DNA of 6,240 nt from an uncultured Alistipes sp. GTDB taxonomy: Bacteria; Bacteroidota; Bacteroidia; Bacteroidales; Rikenellaceae. Both the position numbers and the translations under genes were made by a program. The DNA lies in assembly GCA_910586375.1 (NCBI GenBank), contig CAJUIE010000101.1:1-6240 (forward strand). Direction: 5' to 3'. The number at the start of each line of letters is the position of its first letter. Position 1 is the stretch's first letter. Shown here piece by piece: positions 1 through 6,240 of the stretch. Below the pieces are notes generated by a model. It did no database searches. It saw only the letters and a program-made list of their open reading frames with translations, and was not told the origin of the DNA.

Positions 1-1291
1 CATGGGCGAGGCCAAGGTCGTGGCCATGGAGGCCAACCGCATGGACAGCGACAACGAGTTCCCCTCCACCATGTGGAAGCACTCGATGAATGCAGTCAAC
101 TATGCCAACCAGGTTATCTGCAACATCGACGCCGTGCGGGAGAACGATCCTTCGCTCACCGAGACCGAGTACCAGGAGTGGCTCTCCGAGGCGTTGTGCC
201 TGCGCGCCTATGTCTGGATCAACATGATGCAGCTTTTTGGCGAGATACCCATGCTTACGGAGATTCCGCCTGCCATCACCTCCGACAACATCGAGGAGGT
301 TTATCCGCTCTATTTCCCCGTGCGCGTTTCGAAGCAGACCGTCGGCGAACAGATCAAAAAGGACATCGAGGAGTACGCCTGCCTTTATGCTCCGCAGGTC
401 GACGCCACCAATAAATTCAAGATCACCCAGGGCTTCGCACACGGTCTGATGGCCCGGTTCTACGCCCTGCGTGAGTTCCGCGACTGGGAGAAGGTCAAGA
501 CCCACTGCTCGGCAGTCGAGGGGATGAATTATTCGCTCTGCGACCATTATGGCGACCTCTGGGCTTATGCCGAGGGCGAGGGCGGCGCCGCCAGCATCAA
601 CGTTCGCGAATCGATCTTCGAGATCAACTGGGGAACACTCCAGTCCACCGGTTCGTGGTGGTGGATGATGTTCCATCGCAACTATTACAAACCCGACGAC
701 AGCTTCAGCTGGGCCAAGTGGTGCACGCCGTCGCGTAATCTGGCTTCGGCTTACGACGCCCTGGGCGATACCCAGCGCAAGAATGCGTCGATCATCTACG
801 ACCGGTGCGGCTGGTCATTCCACTACCCGAACGACGCCTACGCCTTCATGCACAAGGTTCCCACCAACCTCACGCCCCACTACGTGATGCGCCTTGCCGA
901 CATCAGGCTGCTGCACGCCGAAGCACTGGCCCATACGGGTGATGCGTCGGGTGCTGCCGACATCGTCGACGAGATCCGCACGCGGGCAGGCGTCACCACA
1001 AAAGTTACGGCCGACGAACGGGCTTCGGCCGATGTCATGAAAGAGGTCGTTCTCGCCGAGCGGCGCCTGGAGCTGGCTATGGAGGGACACCGGTGGTTTG
1101 ATCTGGCGCGTTATGGCGACGATTACTCCATGCTCAAGACCATCTGCAACGGGGTTAACATCGCCGGTTCTGCCTCCTATGACAGCTATTTCCAGCCGCG
1201 TAAGACGATGGACGACAACCACGTATTGCTGCCCATTCCCACTACTGTGCTGGACGACAACTCCAACCTCGAACAAAATCCCGGTTATTGA
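1..1291 (+). CDS. SusD-like outer-membrane glycan-binding lipoprotein, 5' end missing
   Basis: This is the C-terminal 429 residues of a SusD/RagB-family protein. Members sit on the cell surface as a lid on a SusC-type TonB-dependent transporter and bind glycan for import. Seen in the fragment (numbered from base 2): the family's SEALCLRA helix (residues 62-69) followed by a FGEIPM segment, the RLADIRLLHAEA helix (297-308), the ER-x-x-ELA-x-EGHRWFDLARY block (353-371), LLPIP (409-413) and the terminal QNPGY. Three consecutive tryptophans (219-221) could form part of a carbohydrate platform. The frame is open at the window edge and the methionine at base 2 is most likely internal: the signal peptide, lipobox and roughly the first 100 residues of a normal 500-600-residue SusD are absent. 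It ends in TGA, 29 bp before the GH30 gene, which suggests one transcript. The substrate cannot be read from this protein alone. Confidence 0.95.
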   Translation, partial: MGEAKVVAMEANRMDSDNEFPSTMWKHSMNAVNYANQVICNIDAVRENDPSLTETEYQEWLSEALCLRAYVWINMMQLFGEIPMLTEIPPAITSDNIEEVYPLYFPVRVSKQTVGEQIKKDIEEYACLYAPQVDATNKFKITQGFAHGLMARFYALREFRDWEKVKTHCSAVEGMNYSLCDHYGDLWAYAEGEGGAASINVRESIFEINWGTLQSTGSWWWMMFHRNYYKPDDSFSWAKWCTPSRNLASAYDALGDTQRKNASIIYDRCGWSFHYPNDAYAFMHKVPTNLTPHYVMRLADIRLLHAEALAHTGDASGAADIVDEIRTRAGVTTKVTADERASADVMKEVVLAERRLELAMEGHRWFDLARYGDDYSMLKTICNGVNIAGSASYDSYFQPRKTMDDNHVLLPIPTTVLDDNSNLEQNPGY

Positions 1292-1320
1292 TCCTCTCCA
1301 ACAAAAACAGGCTACGATCC

Positions 1321-2829
1321 ATGAATATGCTCAATCACAACCTGCGAACACTCACTTTCGCACTTCTGCTGGCCGGTGCGGTCTGCTGCGCCAGCTCTTC
1401 AGGCGACGAAAATACCACCCCCACCCCTGCGCCCGGGCCGCAGCCGGCACCGCAGGAGGGTGTCAGCTGCTACGTCACCACGGCCAATGGTGCACGGCTC
1501 TTCGACGAGGAGCACATCGATTATTCCCGCGTCTCGATGTCGCCTTATCGTATTTCGCTCGATGCTTCCAAGACCTACCAGACCGTCGATGGCTTCGGCC
1601 CCGCAGTCACGGGTGCGTCGTGTTATAACCTGCTGAAGATGTCGGCTGCCGACCGCCACGCTCTGCTCGAAAAGTGCTTCGATCCTCAGAAAGGCGTGGG
1701 CTTCAGCTTCATCCGTGTGCATATCGGAGGCTCGGACTTTTCGATGGACGAGTACACCTGCTGCGACAGGGAGGGCATCGAATTTTTCGCCATCCCCGAC
1801 GTCGAGAAGGAGGGTATCTTCCCCATTCTGCGCGAGATTCAGGCCATCAACCCCGAGGTGAAGATTCTGGGTTCGCCGTGGTCGTGCCCGCGGTGGATGA
1901 AAGGCACGGTCGACGACCCCACGCAGCCCTTCAACTCGTGGACCAGCGGCCGGCTCAACCCCGCTTATTACGCCGATTACGCCGAATATTTCGTGCAGTG
2001 GGTGCAGGAGATGGAGGAGAACGGATTCCCGATCTACGCCATTACCATGCAGAACGAACCGCTCAACAAGGGCAATTCGATGTCGCTCTACATGCCGTGG
2101 CAGGATCAGGCGGCTTTCGTCAAGGTGCTCGGCCCGGCGTTCCGCAATGCCGGCATCACGACCAAGATTCTGGCTTACGACCACAATTACAACTACGACA
2201 ACATCGGCGACCAGAACGATTATCCGTTGCATCTGTTCGCCGATGCGGAGGCGGCGCAGTGGCTCGACGGCTCGGCCTGGCACAACTACGGCGGTGACGT
2301 CTCGGAACTGGACCAGATCCGCACCGAGTATCCCGACAAAACGATTTATTTCACCGAGGCTTCGATCGGCACGTGGAACTACTCATTCGACGGATGCCTG
2401 ATCAACGACTTCGAGTCGATCTTCCTCGGGACGCTCTCGCGCGATGGCAAGGGGGTGCTGCTGTGGAACATGATGCTCGACGAGAAGGGGGCCCCCAACC
2501 GTCCGGGCGGGTGCACCACCTGCTTCGGGGCCATTGAGATCAACTCGTCGAATTACAAGACCCTCAAATTCAACAGCCACTACTACGACCTGGCCCACTG
2601 CTCGAAGGTCATCCGTCCGGGTGCCGTGCGTATCGCTGCCGACGGTTATACGGCTGCGGGTCTGAGTTATCTGGCGTTCCGCAATCCCGACGGCTCCATG
2701 GCCTTCGTTGTGCTCAACAAAGGGGCTCAGGAGCAGACCGTGGCCGTTTACCAGACCGCCGCGCGCTCGTTCAAGTACACCGTTCCTGCACAGTCGATCG
2801 CTTCGTTCGGCTGGGACGGCGAAGAATAA
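1321..2829 (+). CDS. GH30 family glycoside hydrolase, probable endo-beta-1,6-glucanase
   Basis: A 502-residue exported retaining beta-glycosidase of family GH30. Seen: a hydrophobic leader (about 8-24), a Pro/Thr-rich linker (about 32-45), the barrel entry motif DGFGPAVTGASCYNLL, SPWSCPRWMK, the acid/base glutamate E246 in MQNEP and the nucleophile E346 in YFTEAS, 100 residues apart as expected for the family. The C-terminal beta-sandwich follows, with IRPGAVRI near 431 and the ending SIASFGW. Length is normal and both catalytic residues are present, so the enzyme should be active. The ATG at 1321 is chosen because it gives a complete leader; ATG 1327 is possible, and a TTG at 1288 overlapping the SusD stop is unlikely. 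The leader has Cys22 and Cys23 but a poor lipobox (valine or cysteine at -1), so lipidation is uncertain. The resemblance to GH30_3 and the neighbours favour beta-1,6-glucan; another beta-glucan or a glucosylceramide-like substrate is possible. It lies 22 bp before the binding-protein gene, so cotranscription is likely. Confidence 0.93.
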   Translation: MNMLNHNLRTLTFALLLAGAVCCASSSGDENTTPTPAPGPQPAPQEGVSCYVTTANGARLFDEEHIDYSRVSMSPYRISLDASKTYQTVDGFGPAVTGASCYNLLKMSAADRHALLEKCFDPQKGVGFSFIRVHIGGSDFSMDEYTCCDREGIEFFAIPDVEKEGIFPILREIQAINPEVKILGSPWSCPRWMKGTVDDPTQPFNSWTSGRLNPAYYADYAEYFVQWVQEMEENGFPIYAITMQNEPLNKGNSMSLYMPWQDQAAFVKVLGPAFRNAGITTKILAYDHNYNYDNIGDQNDYPLHLFADAEAAQWLDGSAWHNYGGDVSELDQIRTEYPDKTIYFTEASIGTWNYSFDGCLINDFESIFLGTLSRDGKGVLLWNMMLDEKGAPNRPGGCTTCFGAIEINSSNYKTLKFNSHYYDLAHCSKVIRPGAVRIAADGYTAAGLSYLAFRNPDGSMAFVVLNKGAQEQTVAVYQTAARSFKYTVPAQSIASFGWDGEE

Positions 2830-2851
2830 TCAATCTAAAACATCAGCAATC

Positions 2852-4396
2852 ATGAAATTATCGAAATACTTCATCCTCGCCGCCGCTTCGTTGTCATGGC
2901 TGGCGGGTTGCAAGGACGATCCCGAACTCCAGACCACCGACATCGGGCCCGAAATGACGAACGTGGTGGTCGACGAAGAGGCCGTTTATGGCGGTCAGGT
3001 GAGCTTTGCCGCCACGTTGAACGATGCACTGCCCCTCTCGACACTGAAGGCCCAGGTCCTCTTCGACGGCGATCTGGTGGCCGAAGAGGTGATCCGTACC
3101 AAGACCAACGGCACGTATGAAGGCACCGTGACGCTGCCATATTACAAGAACTTCCCCGACGGAGGCGATGCCGAACTGGTCATCGTGGCCCAGAACACCC
3201 ACTTCGGGCTTACGCAGCAGACTTTTCCGCTTACGGTCTATTATCCGCATCCGGACAAGATCGTCTATCTGCTCGGCGGGCAGGAGTACGACATGCTGCC
3301 CACGGAGAATGCGTTCGAGTATGCCGTCACGGCCGAGTTTCCGCAAAAGCCCAAAGGGTATATCCGCGCCATAGTCGACGAACTCGACAGCGAGGTGACC
3401 TTCGGATATGACACCGCAGCGGGCGGCATCGTGGCCGGCTCGACCGACGCCATTCCCTTCACCAACTCCACGGCCGGCGAGTATACCATTTCGTTCAACA
3501 TCCGGACCTTCGACGGAGCCCCCTTCACCAAACTGCTCTTCGACGGTGCGGAGATGACGATGATCGACTCCGAGACCTATAGCGTCGTGGCTACACTCAG
3601 CCAAAACGCGACGTATACCCTCGAAGGGATCGCCGGTTTCGCCGACTGGACGCTCGACGCCGACTTCTTCGAGCGTGGTTCCGAAGCCGGAGAGGTGAAG
3701 TTCCTGCCGCTGGGCGGACTGTATAAGATCACGGCCGACTTTGCCCATAGCTACCTCAAGGCCGAGGCCATGAAGTCGGCCACAGAGCTGGCTACGCTCA
3801 ACGAGGATGGCTCGGGCGCCATTTGGGCCATCGGCGGCATGGAGGTTGGCAAGCCCACGCTTCAGAACGCCGCCAGCTGGAACCCCGAGAAAGGTGGTCT
3901 CTGCCTGGCTCGCGTGGCCGACAAGAAATATCAGATCACCTTCGTTGCCGGAGTATCGATCAATGCCGCCAAATTTGACTTCAAGTTCTTCCACCAAAAG
4001 TCGTGGGGCGGAGAGTTCGGCGGCAGCGATATTTCGACCACGAGCGACCTGGTAGCTATCAACGACTCGGGTAACCTGGGCCTTGCCGAAGGCAAAACCC
4101 TCGACCTGGGAGGCATTTATCGCTTCACGGTCGACATTACGGGCGGCAATAAAGCTGCCGTGCTTACCGTCGAAAAGATCGGCGAACAGGAGCTGCCGGC
4201 TGCCGACCTGCGTATCGACGGGGTGGCCATGACCCAGACCGATGCCGACAACTATTCGATCGACCTCGACCTCACGCAGGGGCAGTTGCTCACCCTGGGC
4301 GGCGCCGATGCCTACACACCCGCATGGATAAATCCGGACTTTTTCGCCGAGGTTTCACCTTCGGGCATACGCTTCGTGCCCATGAACGGCAAATAG
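2852..4396 (+). CDS. Surface glycan-binding lipoprotein (SusE/F position), cut short by in-frame TAG
   Basis: As written, this encodes 514 residues, but the frame continues to 4876 and the intact protein would have 674. The N-terminus is a clear lipoprotein signal with lipobox LAGC (Cys20), followed by KDD, which matches the Lys-acidic-acidic surface-export signal known in some Bacteroidota lipoproteins. Regions in order: an Ig-like, SusE-like N-terminal domain (about 21-129), a second beta-rich segment (about 134-226), repeat 1 (229-442) and repeat 2 (454 onward). I see no catalytic motif. With its place between GH30 and GH3, a surface glycan-binding protein is the best reading, by analogy with SusE/SusF and BT3313. 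The start fits the signal peptide, and the A-rich 22-bp gap after the GH30 stop is typical of the phylum. Odd: the TAG falls about 60 residues into repeat 2, so the truncated product would carry a broken last domain. The N-terminal domains and repeat 1 could still fold and bind. Confidence 0.85.
   Translation: MKLSKYFILAAASLSWLAGCKDDPELQTTDIGPEMTNVVVDEEAVYGGQVSFAATLNDALPLSTLKAQVLFDGDLVAEEVIRTKTNGTYEGTVTLPYYKNFPDGGDAELVIVAQNTHFGLTQQTFPLTVYYPHPDKIVYLLGGQEYDMLPTENAFEYAVTAEFPQKPKGYIRAIVDELDSEVTFGYDTAAGGIVAGSTDAIPFTNSTAGEYTISFNIRTFDGAPFTKLLFDGAEMTMIDSETYSVVATLSQNATYTLEGIAGFADWTLDADFFERGSEAGEVKFLPLGGLYKITADFAHSYLKAEAMKSATELATLNEDGSGAIWAIGGMEVGKPTLQNAASWNPEKGGLCLARVADKKYQITFVAGVSINAAKFDFKFFHQKSWGGEFGGSDISTTSDLVAINDSGNLGLAEGKTLDLGGIYRFTVDITGGNKAAVLTVEKIGEQELPAADLRIDGVAMTQTDADNYSIDLDLTQGQLLTLGGADAYTPAWINPDFFAEVSPSGIRFVPMNGK
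3536..4177 (+). repeat. Internal protein repeat 1 of the glycan-binding lipoprotein
   Basis: This covers residues 229-442, a beta-rich module running from LFDGAEM to LTVEK. It aligns along its whole length with the module at 4211-4873. Shared features include an F/I-DG-x-x-MT start, DADFF versus NPDFF, F-L/V-P, the DG-x-GAIW strand and the closing TVD-I/V-TGGN. The similarity is at protein level; the DNA copies are well diverged, which points to an old domain duplication, not a recent tandem repeat prone to recombination. Conserved tryptophans in both copies are candidates for sugar stacking, by inference. Confidence 0.8.
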
Positions 4397-4873
4397 CGCA
4401 TCTCGGCCAACCTCACCACCCGGGTTATCGACGCCCGGGCGCTCAAATCCGACGGCTCGGGCCCGGCAACGCTGGACGACGACGGCCACGGCGCTATCTG
4501 GTTTGTGGGCTATGGCATCGGCTCGCCCGCGGCGGCCAACGAACCCGGCTGGAACACCGACAAAGCCATCTGCGTTCCGGAGTTCGCTTCGGGCATCTAC
4601 AAGCTCACGGCCCAGGCCGGCAAGGAGGGCAGCACCACGCTCGGAGAGCGTTTCCGCCTGAGTGGCTGGAGTGGCAAGTTCTATAAGGATACCTCGTGGG
4701 GAGGTCTGGGAGCGTTTACGCTTGCTGCGGGCAGCGAAACCTTGCTCCAGGTGGCCAGCGACGGCAATCTCGAAATTGCTTCGGGTGCCGCGCTCGAAGA
4801 GGGTGCCACCTATTGCCTGACCGTCGACGTCACGGGCGGCAACGACTCGCCCGTGGTTTCGCTGGTCAAGGAG
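4211..4873 (+). repeat. Internal protein repeat 2 of the glycan-binding lipoprotein, containing the TAG
   Basis: This covers residues 454-674 (counting the TAG as residue 515), from RIDGVAM to the C-terminal LVKE. It is the second copy of the module at 3536-4177 and ends the protein. Its collinearity with repeat 1 on both sides of the TAG shows that the stop interrupts a domain and does not mark a natural domain boundary. Confidence 0.8.
4394..4396 (+). other. Premature in-frame amber codon
   Basis: Codon 515 of the binding-protein gene is TAG. Aligning the internal repeats (FLPLGGLYKITADF against FVPMNGK-stop-RISANL) places it opposite Tyr291, encoded by TAT at 3722-3724. One third-base change from TAT or TAC gives TAG. 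The next base is C, a context often associated with weak termination. The three ends of reading frames seen in the window use TGA (1289), TAA (2827) and TGA (4874), none TAG, but that is too few to argue for recoding. Confidence 0.9.
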
Positions 4874-4876
4874 TGA
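4397..4876 (+). pseudogene. Orphaned C-terminal part of the glycan-binding lipoprotein gene
   Basis: This stretch is in the same frame as the gene beginning at 2852 and continues it directly after the TAG at 4394-4396. It reads 159 codons without another stop and ends in TGA at 4874-4876. It carries the rest of repeat 2, matching repeat 1 at DGHGAIW versus DGSGAIW, at SWGG, and at LTVDVTGGN versus FTVDITGGN. Codon use and GC match the upstream part, so decay, if any, is recent. It contains no in-frame ATG; the only candidate restart noticed is a GTG at 4505, which has no convincing ribosome-binding site and would yield a domain without a signal peptide. It is therefore either dead sequence or expressed only by readthrough, unless the TAG is a sequencing error, in which case 2852-4876 is one intact gene. 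Confidence 0.82.
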
Positions 4877-4888
4877 TCCGTATCTTTG
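4857..4888 (+). promoter_or_regulatory. Bacteroidota-type promoter candidate upstream of GH3
   Basis: TATCTTTG at 4881-4888 is a full match to the Bacteroidota -7 consensus TAnnTTTG. TTTC at 4857-4860, three of four matches to the -33 element TTTG, lies 20 bp upstream, within the usual spacing. Transcription would begin at about 4892-4896, at the base of the hairpin that follows, and lead toward the GH3 gene. The -33 part overlaps the end of the binding-protein gene. A chance match cannot be excluded, and the hairpin and U-tract immediately downstream make productive transcription uncertain. Confidence 0.5.
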
Positions 4889-4890
4889 CA

Positions 4891-4928
4891 CGGAGTGCGT
4901 AGTCGAAGGGCCACGCACTCCGTTTTTT
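4891..4928 (+). terminator. Rho-independent terminator after the SusD-GH30-binding protein genes
   Basis: A perfect 10-bp inverted repeat (CGGAGTGCGT at 4891-4900 against ACGCACTCCG at 4913-4922) with a 12-nt loop is followed at once by six T residues (4923-4928). It begins 14 bp after the binding-protein stop codon. The T-tract is only on the + side, so it acts on + strand transcripts. It should end the upstream operon, leaving GH3 dependent on readthrough or on the promoter motif next to it. Confidence 0.85.
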
Positions 4929-4959
4929 CGAATACCTAACCCCGAAAAACCGAAACAGG

Positions 4960-6240
4960 ATGAATTTTCCAACTGTAAAAGCTCTGTTCGCCGGGGCCGT
5001 GGCATTGGTTGCGGCTGCGTGTGGCGGACGGACAACACCCGCTGCTGGTCCCGCTTATCTGGACGAATCGCGGCCCCTTGAAGAGCGTGTCGAGGACGCC
5101 CTGGCGCGTATGACTCTCGAAGAGAAGGTTGCGCTGCTCCATGCCCAGTCTAAATTCTCATCGGCAGGCGTCCCGCGCCTGGGTATTCCCGAGGTGTGGT
5201 GCACCGACGGCCCCCACGGCATTCGCCCCGAGGTCCTCTGGGACGAGTGGGATCAGGCCGGGTGGACCAATGATTCGTGCACGGCCTTTCCGGCCCTGAC
5301 CTGCCTGGCTGCGACGTGGAATCCCGAAATGGCCGCCCTTTATGGCCGCTCTGTCGGCGCAGAGGCGCGCTATCGCGAGAAAGACGTGTTGCTGGGACCC
5401 GGCGTCAACATCTATCGCACGCCGCTCAACGGCCGCAACTTCGAATACATGGGCGAGGACCCGCTGCTGGCCTCCAGGATGGTTGTCCCTTACGTGCAGG
5501 GCGTGCAGCAGAACGGCGTAGCGGCGTGTGTCAAGCATTATGCACTCAACAACCAGGAGACCAACCGCAGCTCGGTCAATGTGGTTGTCGGCGATCGGGC
5601 GCTCCATGAAATCTATCTCCCGGCTTTTAAAGCAGCCGTCGACGGCGGAGCCTGGGCCATCATGGGCTCTTACAACCGTTACAAGGGCCAGCACTGCTGC
5701 CACAACCAATATCTTCTCAACGACATCCTCAAGCGCGACTGGGGCTTCGACGGTGTGGTTATTTCCGATTGGGGCGGAGTGCACGACACGCGCGAGGCAG
5801 CCGAAAACGGCCTCGACATGGAGTTCGGATCGTGGACCAATGGGCTCAACTGGGGCGCCAGCAACGCCTACGATAGTTATTATCTGGCATTTCCTTATCT
5901 GGAACTGCTGCGCCGGGGCGAGGCCTCGGTTGCTACACTCGACGACAAGGCCCGGCGCGTGCTGCGACTGATTTTCCGCACGGCCATGAATACGCATAAG
6001 CCTTTCGGGGCGCTCTGCTCACCCGAACACGAAGCGGCCGCCCGGCGCATTGCGGGCGAGGGTATGGTACTGCTGAAGAACGACGGCGGGATGTGGCCTC
6101 TCGACCCCGACGCAACACGGCGTATCCTTGTCGTGGGCGAAAACGCCATCAAGATGATGACCGTGGGCGGCGGCTCCTCATCGCTCAAGGTGCGGCATGA
6201 GACCACGCCGCTCGAAGGCATTCGGGCCGCTGCCGGCAAC
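4960..6240 (+). CDS. GH3 family beta-glucosidase-type glycoside hydrolase, 3' end missing
   Basis: The first 427 residues of a GH3 enzyme, open to the window edge; the family usually runs to about 700-800. These enzymes remove glucose or related sugars from the non-reducing ends of oligosaccharides by a retaining mechanism. Seen: a leader with Cys21 in a lipobox-like VAAAC, suggesting a lipoprotein; TDGPHGIRPE with the sugar-binding Asp83; GRNFEYMGEDP (158-168); KHY (192-194); the nucleophile Asp270 in ISDWGG; and the start of the second alpha/beta domain with VLLKN (370-374) and GGGSSS (403-408). The general acid/base and any C-terminal fibronectin-like domain would lie beyond the window. 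ATG 4960 is chosen because it gives the whole signal peptide. The gene is separated from the operon by a terminator, so its expression may differ. With the GH30 neighbour, hydrolysis of gluco-oligosaccharides from beta-1,6-glucan is likely; other beta-glucosides are possible. Confidence 0.93.
   Translation, partial: MNFPTVKALFAGAVALVAAACGGRTTPAAGPAYLDESRPLEERVEDALARMTLEEKVALLHAQSKFSSAGVPRLGIPEVWCTDGPHGIRPEVLWDEWDQAGWTNDSCTAFPALTCLAATWNPEMAALYGRSVGAEARYREKDVLLGPGVNIYRTPLNGRNFEYMGEDPLLASRMVVPYVQGVQQNGVAACVKHYALNNQETNRSSVNVVVGDRALHEIYLPAFKAAVDGGAWAIMGSYNRYKGQHCCHNQYLLNDILKRDWGFDGVVISDWGGVHDTREAAENGLDMEFGSWTNGLNWGASNAYDSYYLAFPYLELLRRGEASVATLDDKARRVLRLIFRTAMNTHKPFGALCSPEHEAAARRIAGEGMVLLKNDGGMWPLDPDATRRILVVGENAIKMMTVGGGSSSLKVRHETTPLEGIRAAAGN

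Noticed and set aside
1399..2283. Minus-strand open frame of 294 codons opposite GH30
   Set aside because: The + strand carries an intact GH30 with both catalytic glutamates. The antisense product is low-complexity, rich in Arg and Val, and resembles no family.
2708..2851. Possible upstream start for the binding-protein gene at 2708, inside GH30
   Set aside because: It would place 48 Arg/Pro/Ser-rich residues before a perfect lipoprotein signal peptide and overlap the GH30 coding end. The ATG at 2852 explains everything.
2894..3997. Long open frame on the minus strand (367 codons) opposite the glycan-binding protein gene
   Set aside because: It is a shadow produced by the GC-rich codon bias of the + strand gene. 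It has no recognisable motif, and the + strand product has a lipobox and clear repeats.
4419..4439. Two CCCGGG hexamers (4419-4424 and 4434-4439) able to form a 6-bp stem with a 9-nt loop, 22 nt after the TAG, as a possible readthrough stimulator
   Set aside because: Short GC palindromes are expected in such GC-rich coding DNA, the spacing is larger than in known readthrough elements, and each hexamer can also self-pair. There is not enough to claim function.
4394..4876. Genome-wide recoding of TAG as a sense codon
   Set aside because: Only one internal TAG is seen, the window shows no phage or suppressor tRNA, and a single point mutation from a Tyr codon is simpler.
5158..5997. Minus-strand open frame of 279 codons opposite GH3
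   Set aside because: The + strand frame from 4960 to the window edge holds all expected GH3 motifs, and the antisense frame has none.

Overview
The window is an internal segment of a polysaccharide utilisation locus (PUL) from a GC-rich member of the Bacteroidota. Four protein families typical of such loci lie head to tail on the + strand: a SusD-like glycan-binding protein (5' end outside the window), a GH30 glycoside hydrolase, a multidomain lipoprotein at the place usually held by a SusE/F-type surface glycan-binding protein, and a GH3 beta-glucosidase-type enzyme (3' end outside the window). The phylum is supported by the SusD family, the lipoprotein signals and a Bacteroidota-type TAnnTTTG promoter motif. 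The high GC and heavy use of G/C in third positions fit Alistipes/Rikenellaceae better than Bacteroides. That genus-level guess is inference.

Layout: 1-1291 SusD-like C-terminal part; 29-bp gap; 1321-2829 GH30; 22-bp gap; 2852-4876 glycan-binding lipoprotein gene interrupted by an in-frame TAG at 4394-4396; 83-bp intergenic region with a promoter-like motif running straight into a strong intrinsic terminator; 4960-6240 GH3. No long stretch lacks a gene. I see no RNA genes, CRISPR arrays or mobile elements.

How the genes fit together (inference from family knowledge): the SusD-like protein, with a SusC transporter expected just upstream, and the lipoprotein would capture glycan at the cell surface. 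The GH30 enzyme would cut the chain, and the GH3 enzyme would trim the resulting oligosaccharides to glucose. The order SusD - GH30 - binding protein - GH3 matches, as I remember it, the Bacteroides thetaiotaomicron locus for fungal beta-1,6-glucan (BT3310-BT3314), so beta-1,6-glucan is the leading substrate hypothesis.

The most notable point is the amber codon in the binding-protein gene. The reading frame continues for 159 clean codons beyond it, and alignment of two internal repeats places the TAG exactly where the first repeat has a tyrosine. This is a nonsense mutation, a sequencing error, or a site of readthrough. Otherwise the window looks like a well-formed PUL, not an unknown system.
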